Assembly (NCBI RefSeq): GCF_903944925.1
Contig: NZ_CAJATU010000072.1
Location: 124,001-188,000, forward strand
Direction of reading: 5' to 3'
From: an uncultured Rhodopila sp.
GTDB lineage: Bacteria > Pseudomonadota > Alphaproteobacteria > Acetobacterales > Acetobacteraceae
DNA length: 64,000 bases
Of this stretch, positions 34,139 to 42,230 are shown one piece after another; the stretch's first letter is position 1; each line of letters begins with the position of its first letter. Position numbers and translations under genes: made by a program. A model generated the notes under the pieces. That model was not told the DNA's origin. It did no database searches and saw only the letters and a program-made list of their open reading frames with translations.

Positions 34139-34228
34139 TATACGCCGGAATGACCGGCCGGGCGCGAGCTGCGCCCCGCCGTGCGCCTGGCGCGACCGGA
34201 CGCATAATCCGACCGAAGAGGAACGATC

Positions 34229-35110
34229 ATGAAAGTCATCCCGACCGGGCAGACGCTTGGCGCATCGATCGAGGCCGTCGATCTGGCTCATCCGCTTTCC
34301 GCCAGCGACATCCGGACCTTGCTGTGCGCGCTCGGCCAATACGGCGTGCTGTGCTTCCCGAAGCAAACCATCGACACGGCGGCCTTTGCGGCCTTCGCGC
34401 GACGGTTCGGCGAGCTGGAAGTGAACGTCGCCAACCAGTTCCACGAGCCCGGCTTCCCCGAGATCATGATTCTATCGAATCAGATCGGCTCGGACGGTAA
34501 GCCCGTCGGCCTGAACGATGCCGGCCAGGGCTGGCATACCGACATGTCCTACAGCCGCGACATTGCTTTGGCGAACGTGCTGCACGCCCTTGCGGTGCCG
34601 GTACGTAACCGTAAATCCGTCGGCGAAACCCAGTTCCGCAACATGCACGCCGCCTATGACGAACTGCCCGAAACATTGAAGCAAACGCTGGAGGGCAACA
34701 CCGCTACGCATGACTTCGAGAAATTCTGGGAGGTGATGCGCTGTCGGCCCGGCTCACGCCGCGCGAAGCTGACTGAGGAGCAGAAGCGCCGCAAGCCGCC
34801 GGTCTCACAACCGCTGGTGCGAGTCCATCCGCTGACCGGGCGGAAGGTCCTGTATGCCAACCCCGGCTACACCATGTGGATCGACGGCATGGACCGCCAT
34901 GAAAGCGATACGATCCTGGACTATCTGTTCCGGCACCAGGAGCGGGCGGATTTCCTGTATGCCCATCGCTGGTCCGTCGGCGACGTGCTGATGTGGGACA
35001 ATATCGGCACCGTTCACAACGCGGTCGCCGACTACATGCCGGACGAACCCCGGTATATGCGCCGGGCCCAGGTGATGGCGACGCTCGATTATCCGTCGTT
35101 GGTAGCGTGA
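34229..35110 (+). CDS. TauD/TfdA family Fe(II)/2-oxoglutarate dioxygenase
   Basis: 293 aa. The metal-binding facial triad is visible: HTD in GQGWHTDMSYS and the distal His in GTVHNAVADY, with the 2-oxoglutarate Arg in RYMRRAQVMATL. The N-terminus MKVIPTGQTLGASIEAVDL is typical. The family oxidises taurine, herbicides, alkylsulfonates or other substrates; no sulfonate genes are adjacent. It is convergent with the VOC gene, 12 bp apart. Confidence 0.9.
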   Translation: MKVIPTGQTLGASIEAVDLAHPLSASDIRTLLCALGQYGVLCFPKQTIDTAAFAAFARRFGELEVNVANQFHEPGFPEIMILSNQIGSDGKPVGLNDAGQGWHTDMSYSRDIALANVLHALAVPVRNRKSVGETQFRNMHAAYDELPETLKQTLEGNTATHDFEKFWEVMRCRPGSRRAKLTEEQKRRKPPVSQPLVRVHPLTGRKVLYANPGYTMWIDGMDRHESDTILDYLFRHQERADFLYAHRWSVGDVLMWDNIGTVHNAVADYMPDEPRYMRRAQVMATLDYPSLVA

Positions 35111-35122
35111 GGCGGAGGCCGT

Positions 35123-35968
35123 TTATACGCTGAACTCCAGCGTCACCCCGAATGCCTCGGTCGCCGGCACCAGCACGCTGGTGCCGATGCGGTCCACGCC
35201 GCGAATGCCGCCCGCCTCCAACGCCGTCTCCGCCGCGTCCAGCGACACCGTCCGGAAAGTCAGCGCCGCCATGTAGTCCCGCCGCCCGCGGCTATCCGGC
35301 GCCGCATCGCCGAACAACTCCCACAGCGCCGCCGGAGTCACCACGTCGAAGCGCGCCAGCCCGAGGATCAGCGAGCATCCGTCATCGGTCGCCCGCACCG
35401 TCCGCGCCCCGAACATGCGGCCGAACAGCCGCCCGAGCGTCTCCGGGTCCCGGGCCGCGATCACCGCCCGCGCGATGGCGACGGTGCCGTTCGCATGGTG
35501 CCGCCACTCGTCCCGCCAAACCAGGTCGCGGGTCAGGTGCTCGCAGAAATACAGCCGCCCGGCCGGGACGCCGGCGCGGGGCAGGCGGGTGGTGCGAAAC
35601 ACCGCGTCGCGCCGAACGCCGCCGATCTCCACCGGGCGGGAGAACTGTTCCGGCGGCTCGATATCCACGTCCTGTTGCCGCAGCGCCGCATGCGTCGCCG
35701 CCGCGTCCAGCGTGGCGAACACCAGGCCGTTCAGCCCGAGCGGTGCCTCCATGATCTCCGGGCGGCCGGTGTCACCTGATGGCGCGGCGATCAACTCCAG
35801 GTAGTCGGTGCCGAAGATCGCCAGATGGTTCATCGAACCCAGCGTGTGGTATCCGCGCGGCGTCAGGGTGAAGCCGAGCCGCGCATAGGTCGCGGCGGCC
35901 TCGTCCAGTCGATCGCGGACGTTGACGACGGCGTGATCGAGCACGGGGACAGGGAAGACGTGAGGCAT
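35123..35968 (-). CDS. VOC-fold (glyoxalase-like) protein
   Basis: 281 aa with two vicinal-oxygen-chelate halves. The first starts LDHAVVNVRDRLDEAAATYA (metal His) and continues YHTLGSMNHLAIFGTDYLEL. The second starts at about 150 (GTVAIARAVIAARDPETLGR). Resembles Glyoxalase_3-like proteins whose substrates are unknown. The start at 35968 avoids a 21-residue upstream extension. It is divergent from the SDR gene at 36111. Confidence 0.82.
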   Translation of the reverse strand: MPHVFPVPVLDHAVVNVRDRLDEAAATYARLGFTLTPRGYHTLGSMNHLAIFGTDYLELIAAPSGDTGRPEIMEAPLGLNGLVFATLDAAATHAALRQQDVDIEPPEQFSRPVEIGGVRRDAVFRTTRLPRAGVPAGRLYFCEHLTRDLVWRDEWRHHANGTVAIARAVIAARDPETLGRLFGRMFGARTVRATDDGCSLILGLARFDVVTPAALWELFGDAAPDSRGRRDYMAALTFRTVSLDAAETALEAGGIRGVDRIGTSVLVPATEAFGVTLEFSV

Positions 35969-36110
35969 GCAGGAATATCCGTTCAGAAGGACGCGGCAGA
36001 CGGTGCCGTAGCCACCCGGCGGCGGCAACAAGAATGCGGATGGAGTTCACATCCGGATCGGTTGTATGCTCCATTTCACGTTTATCAACGCAGCGCGAAG
36101 GATCCGGATC

Positions 36111-36848
36111 ATGTCCGACGTTCAACCCGTTCTCCTGCTGACCGGTGCCAGCCGGGGCATCGGCCATGCCGCCGTCAAGCGCTTCGGCGGCGCCGGTTGG
36201 CGCGTGCTGTCGATCTCCCGCCAAGCGTTCGATCCGCGCTGCCCGTGGCCGGGCGGCGAGGCCAACCACATCCAGCTCGACCTCGCGAATGTCGATGAAG
36301 TGCGCGACTCGCTGCCGCGGATCAAGGAAATCACCAACGGCCGGCTGGACGCACTGATCAACAACGCGGCGGTCTCTCCCAAGCATGCGGACGGCAGCAA
36401 GATCACCTCTTTGCAGATGGCCTACCAGGACTGGCTGCATATTTTCAACGTCAACTTCTTCTCCGCCGTGCTCCTGGCGCAGGGTCTGAGCGAGCTGCTG
36501 ATCGAGTCAAAAGGCAGCATCGTCAACATGACCTCGATCGTCGGGTCGCGCGTGCATCCCTTCGCCAGCGCCGCCTATGCGACATCCAAGGCGGCGCTGG
36601 CGGCGCTGACCCGGGAGATGGCGAACGATCTCGGCCGCTACGGCGTGCGGGTGAACGCGGTCTCGCCGGGGGAGATCGACACCGCGATCCTGTCGCCGGG
36701 GACCGAGGAGATCGTGCAGCGGGAAATCCCGATGCGCCGGCTCGGCAAGCCGGGCGAGGTGGCGGATCTGCTGTATTTCCTGTGTTCGAACCAGGCGCTG
36801 TATCTCAGCGGGTCGGAGGTGCACATCGACGGCGGCCAGCGGGTCTAG
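36111..36848 (+). CDS. Short-chain dehydrogenase/reductase
   Basis: 245 aa classical SDR. NAD(P) site LLTGASRGIGHAAVKRFG, NNAAVS, catalytic Ser in NMTSIVGS, Tyr-x-x-x-Lys in AAYATSKAALAAL and the C-terminal LSGSEVHIDGGQRV are all present. Substrate is not predictable. The AAGGA before the start supports 36111. An inverted repeat (GAGAGGC/GCCTCTC) at 36852-36869 follows the stop and may end the transcript. Confidence 0.9.
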   Translation: MSDVQPVLLLTGASRGIGHAAVKRFGGAGWRVLSISRQAFDPRCPWPGGEANHIQLDLANVDEVRDSLPRIKEITNGRLDALINNAAVSPKHADGSKITSLQMAYQDWLHIFNVNFFSAVLLAQGLSELLIESKGSIVNMTSIVGSRVHPFASAAYATSKAALAALTREMANDLGRYGVRVNAVSPGEIDTAILSPGTEEIVQREIPMRRLGKPGEVADLLYFLCSNQALYLSGSEVHIDGGQRV

Positions 36849-36851
36849 CAC

Positions 36852-36869
36852 GAGAGGCGCCGGCCTCTC
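36852..36869. terminator. Candidate hairpin after the SDR gene
   Basis: GAGAGGC at 36852-36858 pairs with GCCTCTC at 36863-36869 around a 4-base loop (GCCG). It lies 4 bp past the SDR stop codon. It is not followed by a T-tract, so it is only a weak terminator candidate. Confidence 0.4.
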
Positions 36870-36974
36870 ACGGCAGCGCCAGCGCTCCGCGGTCTATCGG
36901 CACGGTGTGACCATCTTGCCTCGATCCATAACGGTGCCAAACTCGATTACTCATCAGCGAAGGAAACCCTGACA

Positions 36975-37961
36975 ATGCGAGGCGTGGCCGCGATCGTCTG
37001 TCTGCTGTTGATGTCGGGTGCCGCCAGGGCGAACGACAAAATCACCTTCGGGCTGGACTGGAAGGCCGAGGCTGAATACGGCGGCTATTACCAGGCGGTC
37101 GCCACCGGCATCTATGCGCGGCACGGGCTCGATGTGACGATCCGCGAGGGCGGGCCGCAGGTGAACCACACCCAGTTGCTGATTGCCGGGCGGCTGGATT
37201 TCAACATCGCCGGCAATGCGTTCCTGGCGCTGAACTTCGTCAAGGAGAACATCCCGTTCCGCGCCGTCGCCGCGATGTATCAGAAGGATCCCGCGGTGCT
37301 GATCGCGCATCCCGGGCAGGGCAACGACAGTTTCCCGGCGCTGAAGGGCAAGCCGATCATGCTGAGCGGGGATACGCGGATCGGCTGGTGGAATTTTCTG
37401 AAGGCGAAGTTCGGCTATTCGGACAGCCAGATCCGCCCGTACACCTTCAATCTGGCGCCGTTTCTGGCCGACAAGACTGCGATCCAGCAGGGCTATCTCG
37501 GCTCGGAGCCGTTTTCGATCAAGCAGCAGGCGCATATCGACCCGGTGGTGCTGCTGGTCGCGGATGCCGGGTTCCAGGGCTATGCCGGTCTGGTCGTGAC
37601 CTCGGACAAGCGGATCGCGGAGCAGCCGGACCTGGTGCAGCGCTTCGTCGATGCCTCGATCGAGGGTTGGTATTCGTATCTGAACGGCGATCCGGCGCCG
37701 GGGAATGCGCTGATCAAGGCGGCCAATCCGGAGATGTCGGACGCACTGCTCGCGTATGGGATCGCATCGATGAAGACGCACGGGATTTTGGAGTCGGGAG
37801 ACGCCGCCACGCTGGGGATTGGCGCGATGCAGGCGGAGCGGTGGAAGGATTTTTATGATGCCTCGGCGTCGGAGGGGCTGTATCCGGCGGGGCTGGATGT
37901 GACGAAGGCGTATACGTTGCAGTTTGTCAATCGGAAGGTCGGGCTGGGTGCCGGGCGTTGA
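36975..37961 (+). CDS. ABC transporter substrate-binding protein (NMT1/ThiY-like)
   Basis: 328 aa. A signal peptide (MRGVAAIVCLLLMSGAARAN) is followed by an NMT1/THI5-like periplasmic binding domain: KITFGLDWKAEAEYGGYYQA, AGRLDFNIAGNAFLAL, FRAVAAMYQKDPAVLI, GYLGSEPFSIK. The start of the mature protein (LDWKAEAEYGGYYQA) is the kind seen in ThiY-type binding proteins for thiamine pyrimidine precursors; sulfonate or nitrate binders are the main alternatives. It is followed by an ATPase and a permease gene, forming an importer. Confidence 0.88.
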   Translation: MRGVAAIVCLLLMSGAARANDKITFGLDWKAEAEYGGYYQAVATGIYARHGLDVTIREGGPQVNHTQLLIAGRLDFNIAGNAFLALNFVKENIPFRAVAAMYQKDPAVLIAHPGQGNDSFPALKGKPIMLSGDTRIGWWNFLKAKFGYSDSQIRPYTFNLAPFLADKTAIQQGYLGSEPFSIKQQAHIDPVVLLVADAGFQGYAGLVVTSDKRIAEQPDLVQRFVDASIEGWYSYLNGDPAPGNALIKAANPEMSDALLAYGIASMKTHGILESGDAATLGIGAMQAERWKDFYDASASEGLYPAGLDVTKAYTLQFVNRKVGLGAGR

Positions 37962-38031
37962 GGCCGCATCGGCCGGTGTCGCGTCGAGGCAACCCTTTTG
38001 TGCCGTGCGCCCGCCATAACGATCAGACGGC

Positions 38032-38766
38032 GTGCTGACGGTCAACACCGTCGGCCGCGTCTTCCCCGGCGGGATCGAGGCGTTGCGCGACACCTCCCTG
38101 CGGATGGACGAGACCGACTTCATCGCCCTGCTCGGCCCCTCCGGCTGCGGCAAGTCCACCTTGCTGCGGCTGATTGCCGGGCTGGACCAGCCGGACAGCG
38201 GACGCCTCGACTGGGACGGCGGAGCGCCGGTGCCCGGAGACATCGGCTTCGTCTTCCAGGACGCCACGCTGCTGCCCTGGAGCACCGCCGAGGACAATGT
38301 CTTCCTGCCGCTGCGCCTGCGCGGCATGACCCGCGCCGAGGCGATGCCGCTGGTGCACGCCGCGCTGCATCGCGTCGGCCTCGCGGGTTTCGAGACCGCC
38401 CGCCCGCGGGCCTTGTCCGGCGGCATGCGGATGCGCGTGTCGATCGCCCGGGCGCTGGTCACCAAACCGCGGCTGCTGCTGATGGACGAACCGTTCGCCG
38501 CGCTGGATGAATTCACCCGTCACAAGCTGCAGGCCGATTTGCTGGAGGTCTGGAAACAGGCGGGCTGCACGGTGGTGTTCGTCACCCACTCGATTTACGA
38601 GGCGGCGTTCCTGGCGCGCCGCATCGTGCTGATGACGCCGCGTCCGGGAAAGATCGCCGCGGAGATCGCGTCTTCATTGCAGCCGGTTGCCGAGACGCGA
38701 CTCGACCCGGCCTACGCCGCGCTGGTGACGGAGATATCGCGCGCGATGGCGGCGGCGCTGGCATGA
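38032..38766 (+). CDS. ABC transporter ATP-binding protein (SsuB/ThiZ-like)
   Basis: 244 aa. Walker A GPSGCGKSTLL, Q loop VFQDATLLPW, signature LSGGMRMRVSIARAL, Walker B LLLMDEPFAALDE and H loop FVTHSIYEA are all present. It energises the importer encoded by its neighbours. Translation starts at GTG (38032). The ATGA overlap with the permease gene implies coupled translation. Confidence 0.92.
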   Translation: MLTVNTVGRVFPGGIEALRDTSLRMDETDFIALLGPSGCGKSTLLRLIAGLDQPDSGRLDWDGGAPVPGDIGFVFQDATLLPWSTAEDNVFLPLRLRGMTRAEAMPLVHAALHRVGLAGFETARPRALSGGMRMRVSIARALVTKPRLLLMDEPFAALDEFTRHKLQADLLEVWKQAGCTVVFVTHSIYEAAFLARRIVLMTPRPGKIAAEIASSLQPVAETRLDPAYAALVTEISRAMAAALA

Positions 38767-39512
38767 AATGGGCGCCCGCCTTGTTCGGCCTTTTGGCTTT
38801 GGCGCTGTGGCAGGCCGCGGTGTGGATCGAGCATGTCCCGGTCTATGTATTGCCGGGGCCGCTGGCGATCGTCGGCGCGTTCGCGGCCGATCCGGTGGGG
38901 CTGCTGACGGCGTTGGCGTCCACGCTGCTGGTGACGTTCGCAGCGCTGTTCGTGGCGGCGGTGCTGGGCGGGGCGATGGCGGTGGCAATGTCGGCCAGCC
39001 GGCTGGCGCAGGCGGCGATCCAGCCCTGGGCGGTGGCACTGCAGGTCACCCCGCTGCCCGCCATCGCCCCCCTGATCATCATCTGGGTCGGCGATCCGTT
39101 CGTCGCGCTGGTGGTCTGCGCCACCATCGTGGCGTTCTTCCCGCTGTTCGCCAACACCGCGAGCGGGCTGGCCTCCGCCCCGCCGGAGCTGGACGACCTG
39201 TTCCGGCTGTACGGCGCGCGGCGCTGGCAGACCATGGCGCTGCTGCGGCTGCCGGCGGCACTGCCGTATTTTCTATCCGGCCTGCGCATCTCCGGCGGCC
39301 TGGCGCTGGTTGGCGCGGTGGTGGCGGAGCTGGTGGCCGGATCGGGCGGATTCGCCTCCGGCCTTGCGTATCGCATCCTCGAGGCCAGCTTCAGGCTGGA
39401 GATGCCGCGCATGTTTGCCGCTTTGGTGCTGCTGGCGATCGCCGGCATCGTTCTTAACTTCGGATTGGGCGCGGTGGGGCGGATGATCCTGCGGCGGCGA
39501 GGGGTGGCATGA
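38763..39512 (+). CDS. ABC transporter permease (SsuC/ThiX-like)
   Basis: 249 aa with about six membrane helices (LFGLLALALWQAAVWIEHV, LLVTFAALFVAAVLGGAMAV, PLIIIWVGDPFVALVVCATI, LVGAVVAELVAGSGGF, MFAALVLLAIAGIVLNFGLG). The EAA-like loop is in ELDDLFRLYGARRWQTMALL. It forms the membrane channel of the NMT1-type importer. It overlaps the ATPase gene by ATGA upstream and the SDR gene by ATGA downstream. Confidence 0.9.
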   Translation: MKWAPALFGLLALALWQAAVWIEHVPVYVLPGPLAIVGAFAADPVGLLTALASTLLVTFAALFVAAVLGGAMAVAMSASRLAQAAIQPWAVALQVTPLPAIAPLIIIWVGDPFVALVVCATIVAFFPLFANTASGLASAPPELDDLFRLYGARRWQTMALLRLPAALPYFLSGLRISGGLALVGAVVAELVAGSGGFASGLAYRILEASFRLEMPRMFAALVLLAIAGIVLNFGLGAVGRMILRRRGVA

Positions 39513-40357
39513 ACCGGTTGCTGATTTTCGGACTAGGCTATAGCGGGACGGCTATCGCCCGGGCGGCTGAGGCGGCGGGGTTTGCGGTCTCCGGCACGAC
39601 GCGGGCGGGCGGGGCCGGCAGCATCGCGTTCGATGCGGCGGAACCGGCGATCCGGGCGGCCACGCATCTGGTCTCGACCGCGGGACCGGATGCCGAGGGC
39701 GATCCCGTGCTGGCCCGGTATGGTTCCGTTATCGCCGCCTCGCCCGGACTTCGCTGGATCGGCTACCTGTCGAGCACGGTGGTGTATGGCGACCGCGGCG
39801 GCGGCTGGGTGGATGAGGATACGCCGGCCGCCGCGTCGCAGGGGCGCGGGCAGATTCGCGTGGAGGCGGAGGAGGCGTGGTGCCGGTTCGCCGACTACCG
39901 CGCCGTGGACATCTTTCGCCTCGGCGGCATCTACGGCCCCGGGCGTTCGGCGTTCGACGATCTGCGGGCGGGACGGGCGAGGCGGCTGGTCAAGCCGGGA
40001 CATACGTTCGGGCGCATCCATCGCGACGACATCGCCCGGGCGGTTGTTGCTGCAATGCAGCAAGATCGGCTGCCGGGGCGGCGGGTGCTGAACCTGGTGG
40101 ACGACGAGTCCTCGGAAAGTGCCATCGTGGTGACCGAGGCGGCGAAGCTGCTGGGCGTGACACCGCCACCGTTCGTGCCGTTCGAGGTGGCGTACCGGGA
40201 CATGAGTCCGATGGCGCGCAGCTTCTGGGCGGAAAACCGCAAGGTTGCCAGCCAGAAGACCAAGGCGGCGCTGCGGATTGGCTGGCTGTATCCGACGTAT
40301 CGGGAGGGGTTGCGGGCCATTCTGAATGAAGAGGGCGGCGAGGCGGCCTCGGCGTAG
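39509..40357 (+). CDS. NAD-dependent epimerase/dehydratase-like SDR (YeeZ-like)
   Basis: 282 aa atypical extended SDR. Cofactor site LLIFGLGYSGTAIARAA, SSTVVYGDRGGGWVDE, then FRLGGIYGPGRSAFDDLRAG and FGRIHRDDIARAVVAAM. The YXXXK motif is not clearly conserved, as in YeeZ relatives. Its ATGA overlap with the permease gene suggests a linked job, perhaps acting on the imported compound (inference). Substrate unknown. Confidence 0.85.
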   Translation: MNRLLIFGLGYSGTAIARAAEAAGFAVSGTTRAGGAGSIAFDAAEPAIRAATHLVSTAGPDAEGDPVLARYGSVIAASPGLRWIGYLSSTVVYGDRGGGWVDEDTPAAASQGRGQIRVEAEEAWCRFADYRAVDIFRLGGIYGPGRSAFDDLRAGRARRLVKPGHTFGRIHRDDIARAVVAAMQQDRLPGRRVLNLVDDESSESAIVVTEAAKLLGVTPPPFVPFEVAYRDMSPMARSFWAENRKVASQKTKAALRIGWLYPTYREGLRAILNEEGGEAASA

Positions 40358-40462
40358 GGTCGCCATACGGACCGGTAACAAATGCCTGGATGGCACCGTG
40401 CCGCTGTGGCAATGTCACCCGCCCCGGCCGCAGCCGATCGGCCGGGTGATTTGAGGATCTTC

Positions 40463-40714
40463 ATGAGCCAGCAGGATTTTACCGCCGTCATCAGCGCGAC
40501 GGCTCAGGAGGTTTTTCGCCAGAAGTCGATACCGTTCAATCCTGCACTGGCGTTTCGCGAGATCCCCGGTTTCGATTCGGTGCTGGCGATCCAGTTCATC
40601 CTGGCGATCGAAGCCGCGCTGAACGTCACACTGAATGAGGAAGAGGTCGATACCATGCACACGATGGGCGACCTGCTGGCCCTGCTTCAGGCGAAGACGT
40701 CCGTCAGTCCTTGA
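40463..40714 (+). CDS. Stand-alone acyl carrier protein
   Basis: 83 aa. The phosphopantetheine serine is Ser39 in EIPGFDSVLAIQFILAIEAA (a variant of the DSL motif: DSV). Helical and acidic as expected (NEEEVDTMHTMGDLLALLQ). GAGG lies at a good distance before the ATG at 40463; earlier in-frame ATGs are unlikely. It is not AcpP (which sits near fabF), so it probably serves a special acyl or amino-acyl pathway. Its last 11 bp overlap the end of the convergent acyl-CoA ligase gene. Confidence 0.88.
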   Translation: MSQQDFTAVISATAQEVFRQKSIPFNPALAFREIPGFDSVLAIQFILAIEAALNVTLNEEEVDTMHTMGDLLALLQAKTSVSP

Positions 40715-42230
40715 CCCCGAGACGCTCCGCCAGGCCGATGCGCTGCAGCTTGCCGGTGGCGCCCTTGGGAATTTCCTTCAGGAAGACGATCGTCCGCGGC
40801 ACCTTGAACGGTGCCAGGCGCCCGGCGACGAAGGCGCGCAGGGCCTCGGCATCGGCCGCGGCGCCGTCCGCCAGGACCACGGCGGCGGCGACGTCCTCGC
40901 CGAAGGTGCGGCTCGGCATCGCGAAGGTTACCACCTGCTGGACCGCTTCGTGCTCCATCAGGATGTTGTCCACCTCTATCGGCGCGATCTTTTCGCCGCC
41001 GCGGTTGATGATTTCCTTCAGCCGTCCGGTCAGGCGCAGATAGCCGGCGGCATCCAGCACGCCTTCGTCCCCGGTGCGGAACCAGCCGTCATGGAAGGCC
41101 GAGGCGTTGGCCGCGGGGTTGTTTTCGTAGCCGGCGGTGACGTTGGGGCCGCGGATCACCACCTCGCCGACGGTGTTTGCGGGCAGCAGCGTACCGTGCG
41201 CGTCCATGATCGCAACATCCGGCCCGGCGGCGAGGCCGACGCTGCCGGCGTAACGCGCGCCCGGCGGCAGCGGGTTGCTCGCCATCTGGTGGGTGGCTTC
41301 CGTCATGCCGTACGATTCGACCACCGGCACGCCGAACGCCGCTTCCATCGCCGCCATCACCGGCGGCGGCAAGGATGCGGACGAACTGCGGATGAAACGA
41401 AGCCGCCCGGTCTTGATGACGTCGTTGAAACGGGGGGCGAGGTCGAGCAGCGCCTGGTGCATCGTCGGGACGGCGGTGTACCATGTCGGCCGCACCTCCC
41501 GCAGCCAGGTGAAGAAACGAAATCCGTTGAGGCCGGGCGTGCAGCAAACCGATCCGCCGGCGGCGACGGAGGACAGCACGGCGGCGATCAGGCCGTGGAT
41601 GTGGAACAGCGGCATGATGTTCAGGCAGACATCGTCCGGCGTCAGGCTGAGGGTGCGGCCGATATGGCGTGCCGAGGCGGCGAGGTTGGCGTGGCTGAGC
41701 GGCACGATCTTCGGCCGCGCCGTGGTGCCGGAGGTGTGCAGTACGAGGGCTGTGTCGTCCGCTCCGGCCGGGCCGCCCGATGCAGGCGTGCCGGACAGGC
41801 CGGGTGGCGGTGAAAGGGTGAAGGCGCCGGCCGCGGTGGCGTCCGGGATCAGTTCGATGACCGGGATACCCTGTTCGGCTGCGACGGCGCGGGCGGGGGT
41901 TTCGGCGCCTTGCGCCACGATCAGCGCTTTGGCGCGGAGATCGGACAGGTAGAAGGCGAATTCCTCCGCCTTGTAGGTCGGGTTGAGCGGCGCGGTGACG
42001 GCATGGCAGGCGACCGCAAGGAACGACGACGCGGCTTCGGGGCCGTTGGCCAGCACGATGGCGACGCGGTCGCCGCGGCCGATGCCGGCGGCATTCAGCG
42101 CGGTGCCGGTGCGCTCGGTCAGGGCGCGCAAGGCGTGGAAGGACAGCGGTGGCTGGCCGGGCGCGCCGATGGCGGGGGCTTCGGCGGCGCCGTTCGCGAG
42201 CAGCGCGGAGACGGTGGCGGGAGTGCTCAT
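40704..42230 (-). CDS. AMP-forming acyl-CoA ligase, oxalyl-CoA synthetase (Pcs60/AAE3)-like
   Basis: 508 aa ANL enzyme. Motif A3-like LHTSGTTARPKIVPLSHANL, A5-like FIRSSSASLPPPVM and VESYGMTEATHQMASNPLPP, GWFRTGDEGVLD and GRLKEIINRGGEKIAPIEVD, and the catalytic Lys in PKGATGKLQR are all present. The MTEATHQMASNPLPP block is close to plant AAE3 and yeast Pcs60 oxalyl-CoA synthetases, so oxalate or another short diacid is the best guess (inference). It overlaps the upstream gene by ATGA and converges on the carrier protein gene. Confidence 0.9.
   Translation of the reverse strand: MSTPATVSALLANGAAEAPAIGAPGQPPLSFHALRALTERTGTALNAAGIGRGDRVAIVLANGPEAASSFLAVACHAVTAPLNPTYKAEEFAFYLSDLRAKALIVAQGAETPARAVAAEQGIPVIELIPDATAAGAFTLSPPPGLSGTPASGGPAGADDTALVLHTSGTTARPKIVPLSHANLAASARHIGRTLSLTPDDVCLNIMPLFHIHGLIAAVLSSVAAGGSVCCTPGLNGFRFFTWLREVRPTWYTAVPTMHQALLDLAPRFNDVIKTGRLRFIRSSSASLPPPVMAAMEAAFGVPVVESYGMTEATHQMASNPLPPGARYAGSVGLAAGPDVAIMDAHGTLLPANTVGEVVIRGPNVTAGYENNPAANASAFHDGWFRTGDEGVLDAAGYLRLTGRLKEIINRGGEKIAPIEVDNILMEHEAVQQVVTFAMPSRTFGEDVAAAVVLADGAAADAEALRAFVAGRLAPFKVPRTIVFLKEIPKGATGKLQRIGLAERLGVKD

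Noticed and set aside
36849-36974. Possible TPP riboswitch before the NMT1-like binding protein
   Set aside because: The THI-box words (CTGAGA, ACCTGATCTGGATAATGCC-like) are not present.
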